Virus record (IMG/VR): IMGVR_UViG_3300032249_000419
Coordinates: 1-37,232 of that record
Length of the DNA stretch: 37,232 bases
Origin: a virus
Strand: one strand, 5' to 3'
Shown: piece by piece, positions 30,456 to 37,232 of the stretch
Layout: every line of letters starts with the position of its first letter
How positions within the stretch are numbered: position 1 is the stretch's first letter
Position numbers and translations under genes: made by a program
Notes under the pieces: model-generated
Seen by the model: the letters and a program-made list of their open reading frames with translations, nothing else
Database searches by the model: none
Told to the model about the DNA's origin: nothing

Positions 30456-30656
30456 TTAGTAAGAAACGTTTATGGTAGCCCAACGAGCTTTTTTATTTTC
30501 TACTTCAAGTACATTGTCAACTACGCTAACAATCATTTTAGTAAAAGCTTCTAAGTCTTCTTCACGAAGAATTTTTAACTGCTGAGACAGCGGGTGTTCT
30601 AAATCAAGCTTGACATCAAGTTTGACTGTTATTTCTGTAAATTTATTAATTGGCAT
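30456..30656 (-). CDS. Hypothetical small protein
   Basis: 66 residues, preceded by AAGGAGCAATAAA. A beta start (EITVKLDVKLD), a long charged helix (LSQQLKILREEDLEAFTKMIVSVVDNVL) and a final strand (WATINVSY). No known family. Confidence 0.65.
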   Translation of the reverse strand: MPINKFTEITVKLDVKLDLEHPLSQQLKILREEDLEAFTKMIVSVVDNVLEVENKKARWATINVSY

Positions 30657-30667
30657 TTTATTGCTCC

Positions 30668-30889
30668 TTATTTGTTAATGGTACGGTAGTCGAAACCGAC
30701 TCCGCGTTTAACTTCGGTTAACATATTGAGCCAAGTACGTGTGCCACCTCTAGGAGTACTAGGGATAGACACTTGCGCACCTGTTTCAGGGTTACGGATT
30801 TTTAAATGCTTGCCTGCCTTGGTTACGTCAAGACCTGCACGCTCCATCTCCCTTATTAATTTACGTAACTCCTTGTTCTGCGTTAACAT
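30668..30889 (-). CDS. HicA-like (dsRBD-fold) protein
   Basis: 73 residues from the ATG ending at 30889, with AAGGAAGG eight bases upstream; a longer frame to 30934 lacks a ribosome site. ELRKLIREMERAGLDVTKAGKHLKI and SIPSTPRGG match the HicA/YcfA layout: helix, GKHLK with His28 at the active position, then the short strand. HicA proteins are mRNA-cleaving toxins, but no HicB antitoxin is next to it, so it may be a stand-alone phage RNA-binding relative. Confidence 0.6.
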   Translation of the reverse strand: MLTQNKELRKLIREMERAGLDVTKAGKHLKIRNPETGAQVSIPSTPRGGTRTWLNMLTEVKRGVGFDYRTINK

Positions 30890-31043
30890 TTTGATTGCCT
30901 TCCTTATGGCATAGGCAAGCACATGCTTGCTCAACCCCCTGTGTATCTACGTACGCAACCCGACACTTGTCGTCGTTGCCATCGGTACACCACCCAAACT
31001 TACGAGTGGGTACCGAAATCTTAGACAGCTTCTTCGCTGTCAT
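30861..31043 (-). CDS. Small Cys-rich protein
   Basis: 60 residues from the ATG at 31043, better spaced from GAAAGG than the ATG at 31049. Cys at the FGWCTDGNDDKC segment and the later CACLCH give four or five Cys plus a His, a probable metal-binding knuckle. Overlaps both neighbours by 23 to 29 bases. Confidence 0.6.
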   Translation of the reverse strand: MTAKKLSKISVPTRKFGWCTDGNDDKCRVAYVDTQGVEQACACLCHKEGNQNVNAEQGVT

Positions 31044-31218
31044 CTTCATAACCTTTCAGGGTAAGCACCATGTCTAGGATGTCCCAACCTTCTTCAATCA
31101 TGCGATCTAAGAATGAACGCTCAATAGCATCCAAAGCTTGAGCCGCCTGCTCTTGAGTTAAATTTGGACGAATATGCATTACATCTTCTGTTGTAAATGC
31201 AACTACTAAACTTTCCAT
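31021..31218 (-). CDS. Hypothetical helical protein
   Basis: 65 residues; a ribosome site AAGGAGAATGCAT lies upstream. It contains HIRPNLTQEQAAQALDAIERSFLDRMIEEGWDILDMVL, mostly helical and acidic. The pattern 'P-N-L-T-x-E-Q-A' suggests a short helix-turn-helix-like fold found in small phage proteins. Function unknown. Confidence 0.65.
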   Translation of the reverse strand: MESLVVAFTTEDVMHIRPNLTQEQAAQALDAIERSFLDRMIEEGWDILDMVLTLKGYEDDSEEAV

Positions 31219-31230
31219 TATGCATTCTCC

Positions 31231-31704
31231 TTAACAATGAAAATCTACGATAACTGCGTGCCAATTAGTGGCGCCAGTGTGGATGTCTTCTAACATTTTA
31301 GTTATTTCTACAGTTTTGTTTTCAACATCATATATATAAGCGCATTGATCAAACTCTATGGTGTTGTTAACGAATTTTTTAATTTGTTCTTCATAAAACT
31401 CTACAAGTGAAGAATAATAAGATGATTCATCTTTATGTTTTAATTTAAGTTCTTCCAATGATTTTTCATAACTACTGTATTCTTCTGTGCGGGCCACTAA
31501 ACAGTTTTTAATTTCATCCATAAATTTATCGGGGTTAGTTTTGTGAGACAGGACACTGTCTTCATACAATTCTTCCCATCTACCCCCAATGACACTCCAA
31601 TCAGACCACGGAGCAAATCTAGGGTCATTTAATAGCTCATCTATTTTAATAAGAGCATGAAGCTGTGTTTTACCCTTAACTAACAGTGTTGTTTTAACAT
31701 GCAT
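31231..31704 (-). CDS. Hypothetical protein with VIGGRW motif
   Basis: 157 residues from the ATG ending at 31704, preceded by TAGGAGATAAA. A start at 31728 would sit inside the terminator stem and is rejected. DWSVIGGRWEELYED near residue 44-58 is a motif seen in many phage proteins of unknown role. A long charged coiled coil follows (EEYSSYEKSLEELKLKHKDE...). Confidence 0.7.
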   Translation of the reverse strand: MHVKTTLLVKGKTQLHALIKIDELLNDPRFAPWSDWSVIGGRWEELYEDSVLSHKTNPDKFMDEIKNCLVARTEEYSSYEKSLEELKLKHKDESSYYSSLVEFYEEQIKKFVNNTIEFDQCAYIYDVENKTVEITKMLEDIHTGATNWHAVIVDFHC

Positions 31705-31719
31705 TTTATCTCCTATAAT

Positions 31720-31762
31720 AAAAGGCACGGTACCAATAGTTCTACTCTACTGGTACCGTGCC
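31720..31762 (-). terminator. Terminator between minus-strand genes
   Basis: TGGTACCGTGCC at 31751-31762 pairs perfectly with GGCACGGTACCA at 31724-31735. Read on the minus strand the stem is followed by TTTT (31720-31723). It ends the unit starting at the 32027 gene, so genes below probably have their own promoter or rely on read-through. Confidence 0.8.
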
Positions 31763-31808
31763 GTGTTGTGTACCTCGGATTGTTCTACTCAAACCAAGGA
31801 CTGGGGGG

Positions 31809-32027
31809 TTAGTCTTCCTGACGAATTTCTACGCGAAAGCCCCGGCAACCTTCTCCTGGTCGAGTGAGATCGCTTGGTGTTTGTTCCGAGTCAGGATAGA
31901 CTTGGATAAACTCCTCACGGATTTCATCCCATACCTCTAGGTTGATGTGCATACGCTCATCAAACCGGGCACGTAATACGTCAACGTCTACAATAAGTCG
32001 TAGATTGACGATTCCGTCGTTAGACAC
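31809..32027 (-). CDS. Hypothetical protein
   Basis: 72 residues from a GTG ending at 32027, preceded by GAAAGGG. A beta strand (IVNLRLIVDVDVLRARF), a helix (VWDEIREEFIQVYP), an acidic stretch and RGFRVEIRQED. No family recognised. It is the first gene after the 363-base non-coding stretch. Confidence 0.65.
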   Translation of the reverse strand: MSNDGIVNLRLIVDVDVLRARFDERMHINLEVWDEIREEFIQVYPDSEQTPSDLTRPGEGCRGFRVEIRQED

Positions 32028-32390
32028 TTGTATCCCTTTCCTTCTTAATTGAGATAGCTAACTGTTAAGTTGTATATTTAGTTATTAGTTTAACGTCGTC
32101 TCAGACGTTGGAGCGGATTAAGGCGCTCAGCTCCAAGTTAGACCGCTTTTAGTGATAGCTAGCTCTATCATAGGGCCAGCTTTTAACGTGATCAGGCATT
32201 ACACGGTAGCTCAGTTATGCCGACTGTAACTACGGCGTCGAGCAAAACACTTTTAATATTCTCTGGAATCGCGGCTTTGCAAACGATTTTCCAGCGAACT
32301 ACTTTCCGTAACGACAAAGTAACGCCGACATCACCCTAACGCGGTACTGTTTACGTGGTCTTTTTAAGTCGTACCAAGGACTGAACTAAA
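32028..32390. ncRNA. 363-base gene-free stretch with serial hairpins (candidate structured RNA)
   Basis: No convincing ORF on either strand. Inverted repeats follow one another: AACGTC 32092-32097 / 32104-32109; TTGGAGC 32108-32114 / 32130-32136; TGATAG 32153-32158 / 32165-32170; GCCG 32219-32222 / 32233-32236 inside GCTC 32209-32212 / GAGC 32240-32243; CTGGAA 32263-32268 / 32289-32294 with TCG/CGA inside; TACTTT 32300-32305 / 32316-32321; GGTAC 32343-32347 / 32371-32375. The strand is not determined; neighbours are on the minus strand. It could be a phage ncRNA, a long leader, or a control region. Confidence 0.4.
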
Positions 32391-32870
32391 TTACTTACTT
32401 AGACCTGCATTGACGAGTCCGCTGTAGTTTGTGTACATTCGTTTTACGTCTTCGAGGTACTTGTCCAGACCGTAACCTACTGCGGCGTGGATGGTGGATA
32501 ATGTTTGTTGCGAGAGCATACTGAAAGGAATTTCTATGCGTTCAGATGCATCTGCCCAACCACCAGACTTTAACGCCCAAGATCCGTTATACGCTACATG
32601 ATTTTGTATAAGTTCTAACTTGTCTTTAGCAGGGTCAGTGCTGTCTGCTAATTCTGCAATAGTCTCATCTAACATTGAATCAAAGTGTATACGTACAGTT
32701 TTTATTTGAAAGAGGCGCATTTCTTCTTTAGTCCTACCTTTAGCAGGTTTTAATAGACTAATTGTAGGGCAAGGATTAAACCTTATTTGTACCCTTGATG
32801 TCCCACTTATCATGGTGTTTACCATGTTACCGTTTATATCTTCGTTGTATGTACGAGTTTTGTTGCACAT
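32391..32870 (-). CDS. Hypothetical protein
   Basis: 159 residues; AGGAGGAAAC directly before the ATG. Beta-rich start (MVNTMISGTSRVQIRFNPCPTISLLKP), a basic loop (KGRTKEEMRLFQIKTVRIHF), then helices; it ends LVNAGLSK. No signature motif. It lies downstream of the VWA/AAA+ genes on the same strand. Confidence 0.7.
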   Translation of the reverse strand: MCNKTRTYNEDINGNMVNTMISGTSRVQIRFNPCPTISLLKPAKGRTKEEMRLFQIKTVRIHFDSMLDETIAELADSTDPAKDKLELIQNHVAYNGSWALKSGGWADASERIEIPFSMLSQQTLSTIHAAVGYGLDKYLEDVKRMYTNYSGLVNAGLSK

Positions 32871-32878
32871 GTTTCCTC

Positions 32879-33085
32879 CTAGTATGACATTTGAGCGGCT
32901 TTAAGCTCAAGTATTTGTTGTTCGTACCAATCTTGGGGTAAGATTAATTCCATTACTGACATGGTGCCACTTTCATTTGTTTCTTCTTCCATGCTAAGCA
33001 CAAAGCTTTGCGCAGAATCTCTATCGTTAAAGACTCCAATGTATGATTCTCCAACAGAGTCGTATACAAAATATGAATTATTCAT
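32879..33085 (-). CDS. Hypothetical small protein
   Basis: 68 residues; GAAAGGG upstream. Begins SYFVYDSVGESYIGVFNDRDSAQSFVLSMEEE, a strand-turn-strand-helix with a DRDSA turn, and ends with a charged helix. Unknown function. Confidence 0.65.
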   Translation of the reverse strand: MNNSYFVYDSVGESYIGVFNDRDSAQSFVLSMEEETNESGTMSVMELILPQDWYEQQILELKAAQMSY

Positions 33086-33096
33086 GATGGCCCTTT

Positions 33097-33783
33097 CTAT
33101 TGAGCACTAGTGTTTATATATACTAAATATGGTATTGCTTCCCAGGTTTCGTCTGGCATATCGTTTTTGTAAACAGGGTGACGTGATTTAGTAATGAACA
33201 GTCGTCTATTTAAAGTTAACTCTTCAGTACTAAATTGTGAGTAATCTGTTATCAACGAATTAAGGGTGTACTTACTTATACCAGTACTGTCTGAAAACGC
33301 ATGCAAAGAACTTCTATTGTTGGTGCGGTACCTGTGTAGATCATCTAGTAACAAGTCTGCTTCACTAATATGTTTGCTTGGGTCATCTACTTTGGTATCG
33401 TATTCAAAGGGTAAAAACAGTTCGTCGTATACTTTTGTCAGTTTATGTTTGTGTTGAATTAAAGACCTAGTCTCTTGTAACTTTGCAAATTTTAATAGCG
33501 CCATACATTCAACAGGATTTTCTAACATGTTGACTACAGGAGAGTTAAAAGTTTCTAGGTACCACTCATTGTCAGGAATAAAACCTTCTTCAAGTAACGT
33601 AACAGCAATCACGGTTTTAGCTGATTCACATGCTATTGAGTAATTGCTTTCTCCTGATAACTTATTAATATAAAGGTCGTACCAAACTTCACGTAAAGCT
33701 TTTGTATAAATCATACGTAAGTCCGGCGTAGTGTACGCCGAACTTACGTCTTTAGTGATTACCTCGTAATGTAGAACTAACAT
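33097..33783 (-). CDS. Hypothetical protein next to VWA gene
   Basis: 228 residues from the ATG ending at 33783, preceded by TTAGGAATACA; a longer frame to 33840 would invade the VWA gene. Largely helical and acidic (YTKALREVWYDLYINKLSG, ECMALLKFAKLQETRSLIQ, KVYDELFLPFEYD). It includes a HAFSDSTGISKYTLNSLI helix-turn-helix-like segment. It could be the third subunit of the AAA+/VWA set; no family is recognised. Confidence 0.65.
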   Translation of the reverse strand: MLVLHYEVITKDVSSAYTTPDLRMIYTKALREVWYDLYINKLSGESNYSIACESAKTVIAVTLLEEGFIPDNEWYLETFNSPVVNMLENPVECMALLKFAKLQETRSLIQHKHKLTKVYDELFLPFEYDTKVDDPSKHISEADLLLDDLHRYRTNNRSSLHAFSDSTGISKYTLNSLITDYSQFSTEELTLNRRLFITKSRHPVYKNDMPDETWEAIPYLVYINTSAQ

Positions 33784-33790
33784 TGTATTC

Positions 33791-35614
33791 CTAACTTCGT
33801 GCACGCTTCTTGATGGCATTGATAACCACGCTGCGTGCAAATGGTATTAACGTAGCAGCGCTGTCAATACGCGCACGAATTTCTGCAAAGTGCCACATAG
33901 AATCCAGACTTGAACTGCGATACGTTTCGAAACGCTTGAAGTCTTCGTCATTGATAATCATAACCATTGATGTAAGAACTCCACGACTAGACATACGCTT
34001 CATAGCTTCGTCTGTACCACCACCGCTAAACTGACCGTCGGTGATAAGAAACAGCAACTTAGACTTACTACGAGAAGACAAGAACAAACGCTCGGCTTCT
34101 AGTAGACCTTGATGTGGATCTGTACCGCCGTTGCCGAAGATGAATTTGTATTGACCACGACTGGCTTTTTCTGTGCGCTTGTACACAACCTCAGTCTTGT
34201 CATCAAATCCGTAAACGGTAACTGGTGCTTCAATAGATTCCAACGCACGCTTGATAACCCAACAGGCTTGTGATGCAAGCCTGTCATTCTCGTTGGAACT
34301 CATAGAACCGGAACGGTCTACAAGGATGACAGCTTCAATGTCGGTGCTGTCATTGCCTTCGTCCCAGCGGTCGAACGATTGATCGATTTCACACCCACGA
34401 ATGATACGAGGAATGTTGAGTCGACCACTTGGAGTCTCGGTATCCCAAGACGGCTCAGCATCAGAACGCAACCGCTCCAACTCACGTTGGAAGCGACGAG
34501 CAATACTGAGGATGTGTGCAGGTACGTCAGTACTTGAGTAGTCTCCGTTCTTGATGTTATCTGTATGCTTACCGTCACCGCCGAGCAACACGCGTTGCTT
34601 GGAACGGATGTCAGCTTGCACATCCTTGCGAGACAGAGCATCTTCGATAGAACGCTCAAGTACCTTGCCTACGTCGTCCGGAATACCGCCGACGCTAGGA
34701 ACGTGACTTTGACCTGGCTCTAAACTAAACGGAGCAGGATTGTCATTTTTTTCACCTACTGATTGGCTGCGGGCTTCTAATGCTTCTTCCCTCGTAGGCG
34801 TGCTGTTTGTTGCGGAACCCTCGGGAACTTCATCAGCAGCACGTTCTCCCTTACGGGCACGCTGTGAGTCTAGCTTTTGACGCTTACCCTTGGCAGGTCG
34901 ACCTGTTTGAATAGGACCACGATGACCGCAACCCGCAGGACCACCTTGAGATGGTGGACGAGGCAACTTAGAAAGAACTTCATCTTCGTACTCCTTGATG
35001 AGGACCATCGCACGGTCTTGATCGTCGGGTAACGCAAGTGTGCGGTACTCATCTACAATGCGTGCAATAGGTGCTAGCAAGCTTTGGTCAATGAACCCGT
35101 CACGGAATGCTTCGGTAACCTTGGGATCTAGATACCTACGACCACGTACACATACGTAGTTGACTGTGTAATCTTCTGGGGCAGCAGCCAACCAACGTGC
35201 AACGGTTGCTTGAAGATAAGGAACCACAGCGGGAAACCTACCAACCATGAGTGTCTCAATACGCTGATCTTCTAGCGTATTGAATGACATCATAAGGTTG
35301 TTCTTGAGCACATACTCTACGATTTTGCTTGACTTGCGAGGAGTGTACTCAAGATGCGATAACTCATGATAATTGAGACCGTTGAGCTGTGTTAGTTCGT
35401 CAATGTCAAATTGATTGATGCTACTTACATTGAACGTGATTGACTTGCCGTCTGACCATGCTGGGGCTGGTCCCGTGTCGGCAAGCTTTACCGAGATAGG
35501 GTCACCTGTGATGACCCTATCGGCTTGCTCGTAGATGCGTGCTAGCGTCTCGAGTCGTACCTTGTGCTCGGTTTCTGCCAAGGACTTTCTTAATTCGTCG
35601 CTATCTTTTTGCAT
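33791..35614 (-). CDS. VWA-domain protein with HExxH-like N-terminal domain (CobT/MoxR-associated type)
   Basis: 607 residues; AGGGAG upstream. The N-terminal domain has HELSH at 83-87 and LEDQRIE at 114-120, the HExxH...E layout of metallopeptidase-like domains in VWA proteins. The middle 220-310 is basic and disordered. A C-terminal VWA domain has a complete MIDAS: DRSGS at 433-437, T498 and D526 (ITDGQ). It is one gene after a MoxR/CobS-like ATPase, the standard pairing. Functions of such pairs include metal-chelatase assembly (CobS-CobT) and protein remodelling; which applies here is not shown. Confidence 0.8.
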   Translation of the reverse strand: MQKDSDELRKSLAETEHKVRLETLARIYEQADRVITGDPISVKLADTGPAPAWSDGKSITFNVSSINQFDIDELTQLNGLNYHELSHLEYTPRKSSKIVEYVLKNNLMMSFNTLEDQRIETLMVGRFPAVVPYLQATVARWLAAAPEDYTVNYVCVRGRRYLDPKVTEAFRDGFIDQSLLAPIARIVDEYRTLALPDDQDRAMVLIKEYEDEVLSKLPRPPSQGGPAGCGHRGPIQTGRPAKGKRQKLDSQRARKGERAADEVPEGSATNSTPTREEALEARSQSVGEKNDNPAPFSLEPGQSHVPSVGGIPDDVGKVLERSIEDALSRKDVQADIRSKQRVLLGGDGKHTDNIKNGDYSSTDVPAHILSIARRFQRELERLRSDAEPSWDTETPSGRLNIPRIIRGCEIDQSFDRWDEGNDSTDIEAVILVDRSGSMSSNENDRLASQACWVIKRALESIEAPVTVYGFDDKTEVVYKRTEKASRGQYKFIFGNGGTDPHQGLLEAERLFLSSRSKSKLLFLITDGQFSGGGTDEAMKRMSSRGVLTSMVMIINDEDFKRFETYRSSSLDSMWHFAEIRARIDSAATLIPFARSVVINAIKKRARS

Positions 35615-35624
35615 TGCGTACTCC

Positions 35625-36989
35625 CTAGTTAGTTGGTACGTTGAGTGTTTGTTCCGGGTGTTCTGTAACGATAGTCATGTCATTGATACCAAGATCATCC
35701 TTGAGATTGTATTCGTAAGTTTGGAACACTAAACGAATAGATGCCTGCTCTTCGTCACTGAAGTGGGCAATGAAGTTCTCCATTGCAAACTCATAGTTAA
35801 GATCGCGTGCAAACTTCTCGAACTCCATAAGCATGTTGGTTGCAATAGGAGTCTCATACATACCCTTGTCTGCTTCTGAACGTAACTGCTTGGCAAGTTC
35901 CAACAGGTTCTTGGAGTCAACCAACTTAGATTCTACGTCGTAATCGTAATCCCAAGGAATCTGAATGTCGAAACGGTTGCGGAATGCAAAGTTAAGAGGT
36001 GCTGTACCAATGTAGTTAGGATTCATGGTAGCGAAGATAGTCAAGTCAGGATGCGCTTGAATTGTCTCGCCGTGGTGATCTAGCAACGTCAACGAGCGAC
36101 GAGCGTCAAGCAATGAGTACAACGGAGTAATGATCTTCATGTTGATGAAGTTAAGCTCATCAAGGATGAGTACTCCACCGTTGCGTACAACGTCAGTGAT
36201 TGGACCATCGATCCATGCAAAGCCACCAGCACCATCGCTGACATACTTGCCGATCATTTGTGATGGCTCAAGAGCAGCAGAGCCAGACACTGTTGCAAGT
36301 CGCAAACCACGAATAGCTGACCAAGCTTCTACAGATGTTGTCTTGCCTGGACCAGTTGGTCCGTAGATTAGAACGTTAGTTGCAGTCTTACGTGCATAGT
36401 CGAATACCTCGAAGTCGAATAGATTGCCTTGAACCTTGCGATTGATGTAACGCTCGCCAATTTCTGGGCGAGGGATTGTCGCGAGTGCAACATTGATTAC
36501 TTGACCTAAATTGCTTGACATATTTTCTCCTGTTGTGGGCGTTGTTTGTTGCGGCACTAGATGGCTAACCTTGCCAACTAATTCAACTAACGATGATTCG
36601 TTAGCTACTACGTCTTCATACTTAAGGATGAATGCTTCATGCACCGAATACCCTGAATCTAGGGGTAACTTGTCTGACTTCAGTAACGCAGACACTGCTT
36701 TTACACCCAGTACTTGGATGCGGCTAGTCTCTGCGTACTTGGTCATGTCGGATAGAGTTACTTCAACACCTGTTACTGGCCGTGTAAGTACTTCATCGTC
36801 ATGAAAGGTACCAATTAGATTGTCGTAACTAACTGGTTCCCAACGGTTTGACTGTCCTTGCTTGCCATCAGCAGTGCGACTAAACAACACTACTTCACCA
36901 TTGTTGTGGAACATAATTGTCTGACGGTTGTTACCATCTGGCATAATCGAACTGTGTGACTCAAGCACTACAGCAATTGGGTTTGACAT
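35625..36989 (-). CDS. MoxR/CobS-like AAA+ ATPase
   Basis: 454 residues; AAGGAG before the ATG. Residues 1-155 are a beta-rich domain of unknown type. The AAA+ module has Walker A GPTGPGKT at 210-217, Walker B LILDEL at 274-279, sensor 1 TMNPN at 321-325 and Arg finger AFRNRF at 335-340. The IGKYVSDG and FAWIDGPI loops match MoxR/CobS/NorQ types, hexameric ATPases that act with VWA proteins. A second excellent ribosome site sits inside, before M157, so a 298-residue ATPase-only form may also be made. Confidence 0.85.
   Translation of the reverse strand: MSNPIAVVLESHSSIMPDGNNRQTIMFHNNGEVVLFSRTADGKQGQSNRWEPVSYDNLIGTFHDDEVLTRPVTGVEVTLSDMTKYAETSRIQVLGVKAVSALLKSDKLPLDSGYSVHEAFILKYEDVVANESSLVELVGKVSHLVPQQTTPTTGENMSSNLGQVINVALATIPRPEIGERYINRKVQGNLFDFEVFDYARKTATNVLIYGPTGPGKTTSVEAWSAIRGLRLATVSGSAALEPSQMIGKYVSDGAGGFAWIDGPITDVVRNGGVLILDELNFINMKIITPLYSLLDARRSLTLLDHHGETIQAHPDLTIFATMNPNYIGTAPLNFAFRNRFDIQIPWDYDYDVESKLVDSKNLLELAKQLRSEADKGMYETPIATNMLMEFEKFARDLNYEFAMENFIAHFSDEEQASIRLVFQTYEYNLKDDLGINDMTIVTEHPEQTLNVPTN
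36527..36531 (-). promoter_or_regulatory. Internal ribosome site in AAA+ gene
   Basis: On the minus strand AGGAG is followed by five bases and an in-frame ATG ending at 36521 (M157), just before the MoxR core. Spacing is ideal. It would give a short ATPase product of 298 residues. Confidence 0.6.
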
Positions 36990-37232
36990 TATAGGTCTCC
37001 TTCTATTGGTTGGTAATCATTTTCGACATGTTCTTCATCTACCGACTTTGCGCCGGAAGCTTTGTAGGCGTACTCAACAACTGACTCATACTCCATAATT
37101 TCGTTTCTAGTCCATGTATCAAACATATCTACTAAAGTGTGTGAGTCATCTAAAGAGTCAAGGACACGCTTTGCTAATGTACAAAGCATGTCCTGCATAA
37201 CTACTGGTGCGGCGAATGTTCTTTCTCTATCG
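36989..37232 (-). CDS. Small hypothetical protein, 5' end outside window
   Basis: Stop overlaps the AAA+ start by one base. An ATG ends at 37198 but has no ribosome site, and the frame stays open to the window edge (ERTFAAPVV before that Met), so the gene probably begins outside. The visible part is helical and acidic: MQDMLCTLAKRVLDSLDDSH, DTWTRNEIMEYESVVEYAYKA, then a disordered acidic tail. It may be part of the AAA+/VWA operon. Confidence 0.6.
   Translation of the reverse strand, partial: DRERTFAAPVVMQDMLCTLAKRVLDSLDDSHTLVDMFDTWTRNEIMEYESVVEYAYKASGAKSVDEEHVENDYQPIEGDL

Noticed and set aside
31705-31728. Upstream ATG of the VIGGRW gene
   Set aside because: Lies within the terminator stem and T-run; ATG at 31704 has TAGGAGA upstream.
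32217-32339. 40-codon plus-strand ORF in the structured gap
   Set aside because: No ribosome site, opposite to the flanking genes, and composition not typical; hairpins explain the stretch better.
33784-33840. N-terminal extension of the 228-residue minus-strand protein
   Set aside because: Would overlap the end of the VWA gene by about 50 bases; the ATG ending at 33783 has its own ribosome site.

Overview
The window is most of the replication and accessory part of a tailed-phage genome that probably infects an actinobacterium. Evidence for a phage: short tightly overlapping genes (many ATGA or TAATG junctions), two lone tRNA genes, an endolysin, and a full phage-type replisome. Evidence for an actinobacterial host: two WhiB-like Fe-S proteins. 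Base composition looks AT-leaning by eye, which would fit a low-GC actinobacterium such as the freshwater Nanopelagicales; that host guess is inference. I recognise no terminase, portal, capsid or tail gene, so the virion module lies mostly or wholly outside.

Layout. 1-207: end of a small membrane protein. 233-9196 (+): replication initiator, DnaC-like loader, SWIM zinc protein, DnaB-like helicase, WhiB-like protein, CHC2/TOPRIM primase, a run of five tiny mostly Cys-rich proteins, SNF2-type helicase, HTH protein and a zinc ssDNA-binding protein. 9210-9662: hairpins and tRNA-Arg(UCU), a small coiled-coil gene and tRNA-Asn(GUU). 9700-16678 (+): family A DNA polymerase, RecA-like recombinase, PD-(D/E)XK resolvase-like nuclease, second WhiB-like protein, Cas4-like Fe-S exonuclease, dNMP kinase-like protein and RuvC-like resolvase. 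16706-25210 (+): mostly unrecognised small proteins, but with a clear SpoVS homologue, a metallophosphoesterase, a LysM endolysin and several zinc-binding proteins. 25243-28156 (+): a coupled nucleotidyltransferase / degenerate HAD / TGT-like TIM-barrel trio. 28224-30245 (+): class II (cobalamin-dependent) ribonucleotide reductase with an operator-like palindrome on its promoter. 30274-30309: bidirectional terminator where the two arms converge. 30317-37232 (-): small unknown proteins, a 363-base non-coding stretch full of inverted repeats, then a VWA/metallopeptidase-like protein and a MoxR/CobS-like AAA+ ATPase.

How it works together. The left half supplies nearly a self-contained replisome and recombination set: initiator, loader, helicase, primase, SSB, polymerase, RecA, Cas4-like nuclease and two Holliday-junction-type nucleases. 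The RNR and dNMP kinase feed it with dNTPs. The minus-strand AAA+/VWA pair resembles cobaltochelatase CobS/CobT as well as general MoxR/VWA pairs, so a role in supplying B12 for the RNR is possible but unproven. The parts most worth following are the NTase-HAD-TGT-like trio, the structured non-coding stretch at 32028-32390, the paired TGTTATC-W-GATAACA palindromes, the phage SpoVS protein, and the internal start in the AAA+ gene.
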